A DNA stretch of 64,000 nucleotides from Shewanella fodinae. GTDB taxonomy: Bacteria; Pseudomonadota; Gammaproteobacteria; Enterobacterales; Shewanellaceae. The position numbers were made by a program, and so were the translations under genes. The stretch lies in contig NZ_BMXW01000005.1 of NCBI RefSeq assembly GCF_014651955.1, positions 120,333 through 184,332 on the forward strand, written 5' to 3'. The notes below the pieces were generated by a model that was not told where the DNA came from, ran no database searches, and worked only from the letters and a program-made list of their open reading frames with translations. Of the stretch, positions 1 through 8,833 are shown piece by piece (the stretch's first letter is position 1; each line of letters starts with the position of its first letter).

Positions 1-290
1 ATCGCCTGCAGCATCACAGTAACGTGCTGCAGCATGATCTAACACGTTTAAAATCAAATAACTATTACAGTGACATGACAAATTGCCTGTGACTGATGGT
101 TTATCGGCTTTGCGTAGACAGATGAGCTGTTGGTGCAAAAATGTGCAACTGTTCACCAAAGCGGTGCATATGGCGGTGAAGTATCCACCAAAGTAACTAT
201 GGGTTTTTATTGTTAATTCAGAGTATTGAGAGTGGAGTCTTTACATTAGGGAAAATAATGTCCAGATTGCAGCAACGCTTGTACCAAAAA
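1..290. other. Left-edge intergenic stretch, no gene seen
   Basis: No reading frame with a plausible start, ribosome binding site and protein-like composition is visible on either strand before the MarR stop codon at 291. A nine-base direct repeat (CTGCAGCAT) occurs at 6-14 and 27-35, but it is too short to mean much. The left neighbour lies outside the window, so part of this could be its flanking regulatory DNA. Confidence 0.4.
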
Positions 291-785
291 TTACCGCGAC
301 GATTCATCATCCTCATGTGACAGGATCTGCCCGACCAAGAGCATAGGTGCGGCATCTAATTTCTCAGCATCCATCATATTTGCAATACGTTCCACCGCCG
401 ATAACAACTGGCTTTGCTCCCACTCTTCCAACAACTGATAGCGTTTTATGAAATGCTCCTGCAGCGGTTTGGGCGCAGATTGCAGCAATATCTGACCTGC
501 ATCACTCAGTAACAAATGGACCTTACGCTTGTCCTCGACACTGCGCTGGCGGATCACTAACCCTTTAGCTTCCAGTCGATCCAGAATGGTGGTCACCGTG
601 GCAGGACTGAGGTTAATTTCCGCCGCCACCTGCTTTGCCAGAGGCGTTCCCAGTAAGGCAATTTTCTGCATAACAATCAACTGTGGGCCAGTCAGCCCCG
701 AATGCTTACTGAGCTGTTTAGAATGCAGATCAATGGCCCGAATGATCTTACGCAATGAAATCAGCAACTGTTCATATTTTTCCAT
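291..785 (-). CDS. MarR-family transcriptional regulator
   Basis: A 164-residue protein of the usual MarR length. The winged helix-turn-helix lies at about residues 30-100. Its recognition helix region reads LSPATVTTILDRLEAKGLV and is followed by a basic wing (RQRSVEDKRKVHLLLSDAG) typical of the family. The flanking helices would form the dimer interface. MarR proteins bind palindromic operators and are often released by small aromatic or lipophilic ligands. The gene is divergent from an iron-containing alcohol dehydrogenase across about 320 bp that contains a perfect 7-bp inverted repeat, so it may control that gene, itself, or both. The ligand cannot be inferred. Family assignment is firm; the target is inference. 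Confidence 0.88.
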   Translation of the reverse strand: MEKYEQLLISLRKIIRAIDLHSKQLSKHSGLTGPQLIVMQKIALLGTPLAKQVAAEINLSPATVTTILDRLEAKGLVIRQRSVEDKRKVHLLLSDAGQILLQSAPKPLQEHFIKRYQLLEEWEQSQLLSAVERIANMMDAEKLDAAPMLLVGQILSHEDDESSR

Positions 786-1105
786 TTTGCTTCCATTTGA
801 TTAGGCCAGGATTGAGATGTACACGAAGACAACCACGTCATGATAACAAATCCCTTTGATAGCGACAGAGAATTACAACGGGAGAGCGCCTCAGACTGTA
901 CAGAGAACTATACTTTGTATGTAGTGGAACCGAGTGTTATTGTTTCACATTTATCTAATAAAGATATTGAATAACAATAAGGGATTATTGTCGTAAATTT
1001 ATTCAATTATCTGAACTGTAAGCCTATTTCATTTACATTAGATTTTTCTTGTGTTAAGTATGCTTACACATCCAATCGCCCAAAAAAACACTAGGAGGTG
1101 TACAA
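786..1105. promoter_or_regulatory. Divergent marR/adh promoter region
   Basis: This 320-bp AT-rich region separates two divergent genes and holds no convincing reading frame. It must carry both promoters. It contains the palindrome described at 974-991 and another TTATTGT copy at 937-943. A strong Shine-Dalgarno sequence (AGGAGGTG) precedes the dehydrogenase start at 1106. I could not place -35/-10 boxes with confidence. Confidence 0.6.
974..991. promoter_or_regulatory. Candidate operator palindrome
   Basis: A perfect inverted repeat, ACAATAA-GGGA-TTATTGT, sits about 115 bp before the dehydrogenase start and about 190 bp from the MarR start. The half-site TTATTGT also occurs at 937-943. An 18-bp palindrome with 7-bp arms fits the footprint expected for a dimeric winged-helix regulator. 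Assignment to the adjacent MarR protein is inference from position. Confidence 0.4.
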
Positions 1106-2254
1106 ATGGCTGCGAAATTTTTCATCCCGTCAGTCAACGTACTGGGTCAAGGCGCCGTGGATGACGCCATTAATGATATAAAAACTCTCGGATTCAAACA
1201 TGCGCTGATTGTGACCGATAAACCACTGGTCAGCATAGGCATTGTTGGCTCTATCGCTGAAAAACTGGGGCAAGTCGGGCTATCAGTGACAGTGTACGAT
1301 GGCGTGCATCCCAATCCTACCGTGTCAAATGTAGAGGCGGGTCTGAAACTACTGCGGGAAAATGACTGTGACTGTGTAATTTCACTGGGTGGCGGTTCAC
1401 CACACGATTGCGCGAAGGGGATTGCGTTAGTCGCAGCCAATGGTGGTGCTATCGGTGATTACGAGGGGCTGGATCGGTCGTCTAAACCGCAGCTACCACT
1501 GATTGCCATCAATACAACCGCTGGTACTGCCAGTGAAATGACCCGTTTCTGCATCATTACTGATGAAACCCGTCACATCAAAATGGCTATTGTTGATAAA
1601 CATGTGACGCCGCTGCTATCGGTAAACGATCCGCAACTGATGCTGAAGAAGCCCCGGGGTTTGACAGCAGCAACGGGTATGGACGCACTTACCCACGCAG
1701 TTGAAGCCTATGTCTCCACAGCCGCCACCCCCATTACCGATGCCTGTGCCATAAAAGCCATGGAGCTTATTCGTGACAACCTGCGCACTGCCGTTGCTCA
1801 CGGCGATGACATAGAAGCGCGCGAGCAGATGGCCTATGCGGAGTTCCTCGCGGGCATGGCTTTCAACAATGCCAGTCTCGGTTATGTCCACGCAATGGCG
1901 CATCAATTAGGCGGTTTCTATGATCTGCCACACGGGGTTTGTAACGCGCTGCTGCTGCCATTCGTGCAGGAATACAATGCACAGGTTGCTGCGCCGCGTT
2001 TAAAAGATGTTGCCAAGGCATTGGGAATTGATGTTAGCGCCATGAATGATGCTACTGGTGCACAGGCGGCTATTGATGCTATCAAGAAATTGGCGGCAGA
2101 TGTTGGTATTCCGGCTAATCTCACTAGCATCGGTGTTAAGGCTGAAGATATTCCTGTGCTGGCAACTAATGCACTGAAAGACGCCTGTGGCTTGACCAAC
2201 CCGAAACAGGCCTCACACGAAGAAATCTGCCAGATATTCAGAAACGCTATGTAA
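1106..2254 (+). CDS. yiaY: Iron-containing alcohol dehydrogenase, YiaY-like
   Basis: A 382-residue group III alcohol dehydrogenase that oxidises or reduces alcohols and aldehydes with NAD(H). It closely resembles E. coli YiaY (383 residues) as I remember that sequence. The nucleotide-binding glycine-rich motif GGGSPHD is at residues 95-101. The four expected metal ligands are present: Asp193 and His197 (GMDALTH), His262 and His276 (LPHGV). The start is supported by an AGGAGGTG ribosome binding site. A strong bidirectional hairpin follows at 2261-2305, so the gene is probably monocistronic. It is divergent from the MarR gene. The physiological substrate (ethanol, propanediol or another small alcohol) cannot be read from sequence. 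Confidence 0.93.
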   Translation: MAAKFFIPSVNVLGQGAVDDAINDIKTLGFKHALIVTDKPLVSIGIVGSIAEKLGQVGLSVTVYDGVHPNPTVSNVEAGLKLLRENDCDCVISLGGGSPHDCAKGIALVAANGGAIGDYEGLDRSSKPQLPLIAINTTAGTASEMTRFCIITDETRHIKMAIVDKHVTPLLSVNDPQLMLKKPRGLTAATGMDALTHAVEAYVSTAATPITDACAIKAMELIRDNLRTAVAHGDDIEAREQMAYAEFLAGMAFNNASLGYVHAMAHQLGGFYDLPHGVCNALLLPFVQEYNAQVAAPRLKDVAKALGIDVSAMNDATGAQAAIDAIKKLAADVGIPANLTSIGVKAEDIPVLATNALKDACGLTNPKQASHEEICQIFRNAM

Positions 2255-2260
2255 TTTAGC

Positions 2261-2305
2261 AAGTTATAAAAAGCCTCGTACGATTACGAGGCTTTTTTAT
2301 AACTT
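2261..2305 (+). terminator. Terminator after alcohol dehydrogenase
   Basis: A long hairpin with arms built around AAAAGCCTCGTA and TACGAGGCTTTT and a CGAT loop, followed by a T-run. The arms extend further through AAGTTAT/ATAACTT. It lies seven bases after the stop codon. Confidence 0.9.
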
Positions 2306-2377
2306 GGCCACAGGCGTTTGAAGCCTGTCCATAAAGCAGATTATAATCGCGACTTTAGTGGATGACGGCATACGACT

Positions 2378-2605
2378 ATGGACACGCAGGACTTTAGTGA
2401 ACTCAACCGCCGCAGTGCAACCTCCTTCCATGAGCAAAAACAGCTAATTAAAAACCTGTTGGCAGGTCGCATGGTGTTATGTCGCCATTGCGGCCAACAA
2501 TTGCAGGCCCAATTACCCGTGGCGGGTGAAAACAGTGTTGGCTACATTCGCTGTAACCGAGGTTGTACCGACATAGAGCTGGAAGCCGCAGTTCCCAAGC
2601 GCTGA
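2378..2605 (+). CDS. Small zinc-ribbon-like conserved protein
   Basis: A 75-residue protein I cannot name. It has an N-terminal helical half and a C-terminal CxxC (CRHC, residues 35-38) with two further cysteines (RCNRGC), a pattern that could bind one zinc ion. The stop codon touches the longest possible frame of the next gene, and the likely true start of that gene is 42 bp downstream, so the pair is probably co-transcribed. The frame has protein-like composition throughout. Function unknown; a nucleic-acid or protein-binding role is only a guess from the cysteine pattern. Confidence 0.65.
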   Translation: MDTQDFSELNRRSATSFHEQKQLIKNLLAGRMVLCRHCGQQLQAQLPVAGENSVGYIRCNRGCTDIELEAAVPKR

Positions 2606-2647
2606 ATGGCGATTGATACTCCCCCTAATGATGTCAAGGAAGGGACC

Positions 2648-3319
2648 ATGTTTACTCAAGGCTGTTTTGATTTTCTTGCTGCGTTGCAGCTTAACAATGA
2701 TCGTGCTTGGTTTAAGGCTAATCAGCATCAATATGAAGCATTAGTACGCACGCCGGCGTTGCAATTTATTGAACAGATGCAACCTCATGTATTTGCCCTT
2801 TCTCCGAGACTCACTGCTGTAGCCAAAAAAGTTGGCGGTAGCCTCATGCGTCCACAGCGAGATACCCGCTTTAGTCATGATAAAGCGCCTTATAAATCCA
2901 ATGTGGGGATCCAGTTTCGCCATTTTCAAGGGAAAGATGTTCACGCGCCCGGGTTGTATGTACATCTTGCCAACGATGGCTGCTTTATCGCCGCCGGGAT
3001 TTGGCACCCAGAATCGCCGATTCTCAGTAAAATCCGTGCCTGTATTGATGAAAATCCCAACGGCTACAAAAAGGCGCTCTCGGACCTCAATAACGGCGGA
3101 TTTTACCTTGATGGTGACAGCCTGCAACGCCCGCCTAAAGGCTACGATAAGCAACATCCGTTAATTAACGAACTAAAACGTAAGGATTTTATTGCAGTAA
3201 AAACAGTCCCACTCAGTGCAATCATTGCGGATGATTTTGTGGAGTACTGTCACCAACAGCTGCAACACACGCAGAGACTGATGGCTTATCTGTGTTTTGC
3301 TTTGGAACTCGACTACTGA
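2648..3319 (+). CDS. DUF2461 family protein (TIGR02453 type)
   Basis: The protein is 223 residues from the chosen start. The open frame reaches back to 2606, but the ATG at 2648 has AAGGAAGGG just upstream and gives the family's usual length. Recognisable family features are an N-terminal FLAALQLNNDRAWFKANQ segment, a central MRPQRDTRFSHDKAPYKSN segment and a GLYVHLANDGCFIAAGIW strand region. DUF2461 proteins are widespread in bacteria, and I know of no established biochemical function. It lies between the small cysteine-rich gene and an rRNA methyltransferase gene on the same strand. Family call confident; function unknown. Confidence 0.85.
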   Translation: MFTQGCFDFLAALQLNNDRAWFKANQHQYEALVRTPALQFIEQMQPHVFALSPRLTAVAKKVGGSLMRPQRDTRFSHDKAPYKSNVGIQFRHFQGKDVHAPGLYVHLANDGCFIAAGIWHPESPILSKIRACIDENPNGYKKALSDLNNGGFYLDGDSLQRPPKGYDKQHPLINELKRKDFIAVKTVPLSAIIADDFVEYCHQQLQHTQRLMAYLCFALELDY

Positions 3320-3378
3320 CGCGTTGACGCCCGGCATCTGTTACACTTGGCGCCAGTTATTTCCAACGCTTTTACGTC

Positions 3379-4656
3379 ATGACTCCTGTTGAAAAACACG
3401 CGGACAGTTACGCACAAACGATCCGTTTATTATTTACTGACATCCTGCAGTCTAAGCACAGTGCTGATCGGGTCGTCGCCAGTTATTTCCGCCTCAATAA
3501 AAAACATGGTGGCCGAGATCGACGCATCATTCGTGAGACACTGTTTGCGCTGTTTCGCTGGTACGGCTGGCTAAAACGCCTACCAGCAGCCAATGAAGAA
3601 CAGCGGTGGTTTCGGCAACTCGCCGTTTGTGGGTTACTGGAGCAACATTCCTGGCAACCCACGCTAGAAGCCTGGCAACAGCGAGCAGGGTTATTACCAC
3701 ATGTCGCTACACCTTGGCAGCAATTAACGGAAGCCACTGAACAGTTGCAACTGTGGTTTGCTGGCAGTGATTTTCCTGCTCAGGCGCTGGTGCCAGAATG
3801 GTTATGGGCACAATTGCCTGAACTCAGCGAACATGAAAAAATGCAGCTATTGCAAAGCCTTAGCTCTCGACCACCATTATGGTTAAGAGTGCAACGACTG
3901 CCGACAGCACAAGCCATTCAGTCCTTGGAAGCCGCTGGGTTATCTGTTAAAGCATCAACATTCTTTGACAATGCAATCAGCCTAGGTCATCAGAGCATCA
4001 ACTTGAATGAATTGCCGTTCTATAAAGCAGGTTACCTAGAAGTGCAGGACTTGGCATCGCAAGTCATTGGGCATATCTGCGCGCCGACAGCAACTGAACA
4101 TTGGTGGGATGCCTGCTGTGGTGCTGGCGGCAAAAGCCTGCAACTGGCATCACAAATGCAAAACCGTGGCCGTATTGTGGCATCGGATATTCGTCAACAT
4201 GCGCTGCTGGAACTGCAAAAGCGCGCCAGTCGCGCTCAATTTGACATCATCAGTACAGCACTGTGGCAATCTGATCACCTCCCCGTTGCCCAAGAAAAGT
4301 TTGATGGCGTATTGGTAGATGCGCCGTGCAGTTGCACCGGGACTTGGCGTCGTAACCCCGATATGCGCTGGCTTGATGATGTGACTGCTGTAACCGACAA
4401 ACCCTCACTGCAACTAGATATTCTGCAGCGGGCCAGTGCCGCGGTGAAAACCGGGGGTAAGCTGGTGTATGCCACCTGTTCCTTAGCACACGCAGAGAAT
4501 CGAGCCGTTGTGGACAGATTCCTTAGCAGTAACCCGGATTTTCGACTGCAAACGCTGCAACATCCGTTTACCGGGGAAAGGACAGAATATTTGACCGTAT
4601 GGCCGTTTGAAGCCGACACAGATGGCATGTTTGTTGTCCGCATGTGCCGTCAATAG
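3379..4656 (+). CDS. RsmB/NOP-family RNA (cytosine-5) methyltransferase
   Basis: A 425-residue class I SAM-dependent methyltransferase of the NOP2/RsmB family, which makes 5-methylcytosine in RNA. The SAM-binding motif I reads DACCGAGGKS from residue 244. The two catalytic cysteines are visible: Cys317 in DAPCSCTGTWRRNPD (motif IV) and Cys367 in YATCS (motif VI). The N-terminal 150 residues are helical and shorter or more divergent than the NusB-like domain of RsmB itself, so this may be a paralogue rather than RsmB. The target nucleotide is probably in rRNA but is not shown. The start at 3379 leaves only 59 bp after the DUF2461 gene. Confidence 0.88.
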   Translation: MTPVEKHADSYAQTIRLLFTDILQSKHSADRVVASYFRLNKKHGGRDRRIIRETLFALFRWYGWLKRLPAANEEQRWFRQLAVCGLLEQHSWQPTLEAWQQRAGLLPHVATPWQQLTEATEQLQLWFAGSDFPAQALVPEWLWAQLPELSEHEKMQLLQSLSSRPPLWLRVQRLPTAQAIQSLEAAGLSVKASTFFDNAISLGHQSINLNELPFYKAGYLEVQDLASQVIGHICAPTATEHWWDACCGAGGKSLQLASQMQNRGRIVASDIRQHALLELQKRASRAQFDIISTALWQSDHLPVAQEKFDGVLVDAPCSCTGTWRRNPDMRWLDDVTAVTDKPSLQLDILQRASAAVKTGGKLVYATCSLAHAENRAVVDRFLSSNPDFRLQTLQHPFTGERTEYLTVWPFEADTDGMFVVRMCRQ

Positions 4657-4809
4657 CGCAAATAACTGAGTCTACTTCGCTCCGGGATGATAATGACTGT
4701 TGTTAAATAATTTTTACCAATACACATTAAATATTTCGCTTTAGCTTGACAGGCCCTTTAGGTAAAAAGGAAGTGTGCGACGTTTATGCACATTTTCTGG
4801 AACAGGACC

Positions 4810-4977
4810 ATGTCAAACCCAAATGAATTTGATGATGATGACTCTCAATGGGGAGAGCATCTGCGTAACAAACAACGCAATAGCAAGCGCGTAAAACAAC
4901 GTCGTCGTGACACCAAACGCCGTTATTACGATGAAACTCCCGAAGTGGACTTCTATAAGGAAGACAAGTGGAAATGA
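4810..4977 (+). CDS. Small highly charged conserved protein
   Basis: A 55-residue protein starting at the ATG in MSNPNEFDDDD. An upstream in-frame ATG at 4786 is possible, but the later one follows an AGGAcc-type ribosome binding site. It has an acidic N-terminus and then a run of arginine and lysine (KQRNSKRVKQRRRDTKRRYY), which suggests RNA or nucleic-acid binding. It is followed by a shared terminator and convergent glnB. I do not recognise the family. The clean frame supports a real gene, but at this length confidence is moderate. Confidence 0.55.
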   Translation: MSNPNEFDDDDSQWGEHLRNKQRNSKRVKQRRRDTKRRYYDETPEVDFYKEDKWK

Positions 4978-5036
4978 TGCCGCTAAGCTACTGTTAAACT
5001 TTGGTACATGGCCCGCATTGAAGGGACAGAACATAA

Positions 5037-5072
5037 CAAAGGGTGGTCAAAAAAGACCACCCTTGTTTTTTG
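5037..5072. terminator. Bidirectional terminator between convergent genes
   Basis: The arms GGGTGGTC and GACCACCC flank an A-rich loop, with T-rich sequence on the plus side (TTGTTTTTT) and further pairing of the flanks. It lies between the small charged protein and glnB, which converge here. Confidence 0.88.
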
Positions 5073-5077
5073 GTAAA

Positions 5078-5434
<357 letters not shown>

Positions 5435-5643
5435 CTAAATACCACTGTCTTGTCGCGCTAGCTTATCACGCTCCGCAGCCCTGCGAAACCAACAGCCAAA
5501 GACGATAATTTACTATAAAAAAGCTAATCATTTATTAGCTAATGATCTAAAAGCGCCACAGCATTCACACCTGCAGGCGACTACACTTGAGACAGATAAC
5601 GGTTTCGCAGGATGCGAGATCGCCTCGGCAAAAGGAGTTGCTT

Positions 5644-6159
5644 ATGAAGCGCCAAGTCTACAGCGGCTTCACCTTGGTGGAGCTGATCATTACTTTACTG
5701 GTATTCACAATATTGCTTGGCATTGCGGTGCCTTCACTCGCCGATCTACAGCGGCAATATCGTACTGACTCCGCTATTCGCCAGTTGCAGCAGTTACTGG
5801 CGTTCGCCCGGAACCAAGCGATCAGCTACCGTTCACGGGTAACAGTGTGCCATCTTGAAGACAATCGCTGTCAAGATGGTAATTGGCAACCCGGCATCAG
5901 TATTTTTATCGATCGTAATGGTAATCAGCAGTTAGACAGTGATGAGCGATTATTGCTGGAGTCAGGGCCATTTCATTCCCAGGACAGCATTTTTTATAAT
6001 CGCGCGACGGTGCGTTTTTTAGCTGACGGTCTCGCCAGTGGCAGCAATGGCACTCTGAGCTATTGTCCAGATAAAACTGTAGAGGATGGTCAGAGTATCG
6101 TCGTTAATCAAGCGGGTAGAACTCGTCGCAGTACCGATAACGTTAAATGTGATGATTAA
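5644..6159 (+). CDS. GspH/FimT-family minor pseudopilin
   Basis: The protein is 171 residues from the ATG at 5644, which has AAAGGAG upstream; the open frame reaches back to 5587. A short basic leader ends in Gly8, followed by FTLVELIITLLVF, the class III prepilin signal cut and N-methylated by PilD. A single hydrophobic helix follows, then a GspH/FimT globular domain with several cysteines that could form disulfides (VCHLEDNRC near residue 70, SYC and KC near the end). FimT/FimU-type proteins sit at the tip of type IV pili, prime assembly and can bind DNA in competent species. A paralogue follows. No other pilus genes are present in the window. Confidence 0.88.
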   Translation: MKRQVYSGFTLVELIITLLVFTILLGIAVPSLADLQRQYRTDSAIRQLQQLLAFARNQAISYRSRVTVCHLEDNRCQDGNWQPGISIFIDRNGNQQLDSDERLLLESGPFHSQDSIFYNRATVRFLADGLASGSNGTLSYCPDKTVEDGQSIVVNQAGRTRRSTDNVKCDD

Positions 6160-6249
6160 TCATCCATTAAGGATTACGGCGATTTCTGCTGACATTCAAC
6201 ACTTGAACGCCCTATACTTAAAATTCACGATTCAATAACAGGGTGTCAC

Positions 6250-6735
6250 ATGTCAGGCAAGTATCGCGGGTTTACCTTGGTAGAGTTAATGGTGACCGTT
6301 GCCGTGGCAGCCATTCTGCTTTCGGTAGGCGTACCATCACTGAAATCGCTCTATGATGGTTACCGGGTACGTTCCGAAATCAGCCGTATCGAGCAACTAT
6401 TGGCCTTTGCCCGCAACCAAGCAGTCAGTTATGGCATGACAGTGTCTGTCTGTGCTTATGCCAGTGATGGCGTATGCGGCAGCAATTGGCGTAACGGCAT
6501 TCTGGTATATGCAGTGGACCCTGATGGGAACAACAAAACCTTAAAAGTCGTTGATGGATTTAACAGTGGTGACTCGGTGAAAGGGACAGATGTCTCGTTT
6601 CGCGCTGATGGCTTAAGCAGCGGAGCCGCAACTTTCATATATTGTACCGATAGCAGCAGTGTTAATTCCCGCAGTATCACTGTCAGTACTTCAGGAATGA
6701 TAAAATACGGGGCCGATGGCCTTAGTTGTTCCTGA
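6250..6735 (+). CDS. GspH/FimT-family minor pseudopilin, second copy
   Basis: A 161-residue paralogue of the preceding gene. The prepilin leader ends at Gly7 and is followed by FTLVELMVTVAVAAILLSVG. The segment after the helix (EQLLAFARNQAVSYG) is nearly the same as in the upstream protein (QQLLAFARNQAISYR), which points to tandem duplication. The globular domain has paired cysteines (VCAYASDGVC, YC, SC). The ribosome binding site is weak (AACAGGGTGTCAC). It is followed by a perfect terminator palindrome shared with the convergent permease gene. The role is probably a tip or minor component of a type IV pilus; FimT versus FimU cannot be settled here. Confidence 0.87.
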   Translation: MSGKYRGFTLVELMVTVAVAAILLSVGVPSLKSLYDGYRVRSEISRIEQLLAFARNQAVSYGMTVSVCAYASDGVCGSNWRNGILVYAVDPDGNNKTLKVVDGFNSGDSVKGTDVSFRADGLSSGAATFIYCTDSSSVNSRSITVSTSGMIKYGADGLSCS

Positions 6736-6752
6736 ATCAAGGCATCGTCTGA

Positions 6753-6780
6753 GAAAAAAGCGGCATATGCCGCTTTTTTC
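6753..6780. terminator. Bidirectional terminator, perfect palindrome
   Basis: A 28-bp perfect palindrome with GCGGCATATGCCGC at its core, an A-run on the left and a T-run on the right. It can therefore end transcription from both the pseudopilin gene and the convergent permease. Confidence 0.92.
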
Positions 6781-6788
6781 TTGGTCGG

Positions 6789-8141
6789 TCAGATAGCCCA
6801 ACCACCCATGTAAAACACTACCAAGCCGATAGCGATTAGTAATACACCCGGCTTGATTTTCCGCCATTCACCACTACAGATCCGGCCAATGACCAAGGTT
6901 GCAAAACCCAACATAATACCGGTAACAATATTGCTGGAAAGCACAATAAACACCGCACAAGTGAGACCTGCCATCGCGTCAACTTTGTCGTCAAAATCCA
7001 GTTTGGTGACGTTTGCGAGCATTAACAACCCCACGTACATCAACGCTGGCGCAGTGGCATAAGCCGGCACCAGATAAGACAGTGGTGCGAGAAAAATTAG
7101 CAGTAAAAATAACGCGCCAACCAGGGTCGCACTCAGACCCGTTTTGCCACCAGCTGCAGTTCCAGCCGCAGATTCGATATATACCGCCGCGGGAGCGCCC
7201 CCCACCAGACCCGCAAACATACTGCTGACCGAATCGGATGTCAGCGCCTTGCCACCATTGATGATATTGTCGTCTTTATCCAACAGATTAGCCTGCCCCG
7301 CCACTGCTCGAATTGTCCCGGTGGCATCAAAAATCGCGGTCATTACCAGCGCCAGCACTATTGGCAACACCACGGGATTCAGAGCCCCCATAATATCTAG
7401 CTTGCCAAACAAGCTGTGTTCTGAGGTCAAATCCGGTAACGCAAACAAACCACTATATTTCACAGCGGGGTCAAACAATAAGCCAAACACCGATAACGCA
7501 ATGATCACCAACAGAATACCGCCCGGCACTCGGCGTTTTTCCAAACCTATGGTGGCGGCTAAGCCCACGATGGTAGCAATAACGGGCAAGCTGTTAACAT
7601 CGCCCAGTTTCACCGGCAAACCGCCGCCACTATTGCCGACAATCAAACTGACGTTATTGGCGGCAATCAGCAATAAAAACAAACCAATACCAATACCGGT
7701 TCCGTGCGCGATACCGCGAGGCAGATTGGTCAGTACCCATTGCCGAATACCGGTAACACTCACCAGAGTGAACACTACCCCCATCAGGAAAATGGCACCC
7801 AGCGTCACGGGTATCGACATATGCTGCCCCAACACCAGACTAAATGCGGTAAATGCGGTCAGCGAAATCGCACAGCCGATGGCCATCGGCAAATTCGCCC
7901 ATAACCCCATCAACAGTGAGCCAAAGGCAGCGATCAAACAGGTGGCAATAAACACAGCGCCTGGATCAAACCCCGCCTTGCCAAGCATTGATGGCACCAC
8001 GATGACTGAGTAAACCATTGCCAGAAACGTGGTCAGACCCGCGATCAATTCGCCGCGTACACTGCTGCCACGTTGCTGAATACAAAAATAGCGCTCTAGC
8101 CATGATGCGGTTACAGCATTATTGGTGTTAGATGACTGCAT
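6789..8141 (-). CDS. NCS2-family purine permease (AzgA/PurP-like)
   Basis: A 450-residue inner-membrane transporter with about 12-14 hydrophobic segments. It resembles the AzgA branch of the nucleobase-cation symporters (E. coli AdeP, GhxP and relatives), which import adenine or hypoxanthine/guanine with protons. Family features include the N-terminal [17 protein letters not shown], the [13 protein letters not shown] segment in the middle and [19 protein letters not shown] after it. The substrate cannot be chosen between adenine and hypoxanthine/guanine by eye. It is monocistronic, with a long upstream region. I looked for a purine riboswitch in that leader and did not find the conserved core. 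Confidence 0.9.
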   Translation of the reverse strand: MQSSNTNNAVTASWLERYFCIQQRGSSVRGELIAGLTTFLAMVYSVIVVPSMLGKAGFDPGAVFIATCLIAAFGSLLMGLWANLPMAIGCAISLTAFTAFSLVLGQHMSIPVTLGAIFLMGVVFTLVSVTGIRQWVLTNLPRGIAHGTGIGIGLFLLLIAANNVSLIVGNSGGGLPVKLGDVNSLPVIATIVGLAATIGLEKRRVPGGILLVIIALSVFGLLFDPAVKYSGLFALPDLTSEHSLFGKLDIMGALNPVVLPIVLALVMTAIFDATGTIRAVAGQANLLDKDDNIINGGKALTSDSVSSMFAGLVGGAPAAVYIESAAGTAAGGKTGLSATLVGALFLLLIFLAPLSYLVPAYATAPALMYVGLLMLANVTKLDFDDKVDAMAGLTCAVFIVLSSNIVTGIMLGFATLVIGRICSGEWRKIKPGVLLIAIGLVVFYMGGWAI

Positions 8142-8458
8142 AGAAGTTACCTTGTTCTTAAAATAGGGTACTTAACATCCCGCTGGAACTAGCAGAATAC
8201 CTGTAAATGACGTCATAACAGGCGACCAGCGGTAATATTGGACGCGCGATCATAAAACAATTCCCGCACGACTGCGATAACCGAATGAAGAACTGTGCGG
8301 TAGCTGGCAACTGCGGTGTGAACAGGCAATAACTAACGCATAATTGCACGTATAAAGCACACATTCTGAGCAACAGTGATACAAAAATGAAAAGACAGAT
8401 GCTAAGCGCTGAAAATCTGTCTACAATTTAGGCAACTTAAGGACAATGCAGGCATCTG
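8142..8458. promoter_or_regulatory. Divergent permease/PilZ intergenic region
   Basis: A 317-bp gap with no convincing gene; a 71-codon minus-strand frame here is cysteine-rich and has no good start. An 8-bp inverted repeat, AGACAGAT at 8393-8400 and ATCTGTCT at 8415-8422, lies in the probable leader of the PilZ gene. Both divergent promoters must be here, but their boxes are not clear. Confidence 0.45.
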
Positions 8459-8824
8459 ATGGAAGACAAGCGCAAATTTTCGCGAGTGCTGTTTGAAACA
8501 CCGGCCCAATTGCGAACTGAAACAAAAATCTGGAATACCAGACTAGTGGACCTGTGTCTCAATGGCGCGATGGTACAATTACCTGATGATTTCGAGCCAT
8601 CGCCGTCATTGATCCTCAGCTTTCGTCTGCCGGCCTCTGATATTGAAGTCAGCATGCTTGCCGAACCGGTATACCGTAAACGCAGTTACCTAGGGCTTAA
8701 GTGCGCTTTTATTGATGTAGACAGCATTACCCACCTGCGGCGGTTGTTAGAGCTCAACACTGGTGATGCCTCACAACTGCATCGAGAATTGGACCAATTT
8801 ATCAAGGAGCACGACAACTCCTGA
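8459..8824 (+). CDS. Single-domain PilZ protein (c-di-GMP receptor)
   Basis: A 121-residue protein consisting mostly of one PilZ domain, the standard bacterial cyclic-di-GMP binding fold. The N-terminal arginine motif RxxxR is present as RKFSR (residues 4-8). The second signature, (D/N)xSxxG, appears as DLCLNG at about residues 31-36, so serine is replaced by cysteine. A short helical C-terminal tail follows. The start is the ATG at 8459 with AAGGA about 17 bp upstream, a rather long spacing. It converges on radA with nine bases between stop codons. Binding of c-di-GMP is likely but weakened by the Ser-to-Cys change; the output target is unknown. Confidence 0.82.
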   Translation: MEDKRKFSRVLFETPAQLRTETKIWNTRLVDLCLNGAMVQLPDDFEPSPSLILSFRLPASDIEVSMLAEPVYRKRSYLGLKCAFIDVDSITHLRRLLELNTGDASQLHRELDQFIKEHDNS

Positions 8825-8833
8825 GCCACTCCG

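Noticed and set aside
7144..8013. Long plus-strand frame (289 codons) opposite the purine permease
   Set aside because: It lies wholly antisense to a clear 450-residue transporter, is rich in Pro, Ser, Thr and Ile as expected of a shadow frame, and lacks a ribosome binding site.
8142..8458. Possible purine riboswitch before the NCS2 permease
   Set aside because: I looked for the conserved three-way junction core on the minus strand and could not find it; a covariance-model search (RF00167) would settle it.
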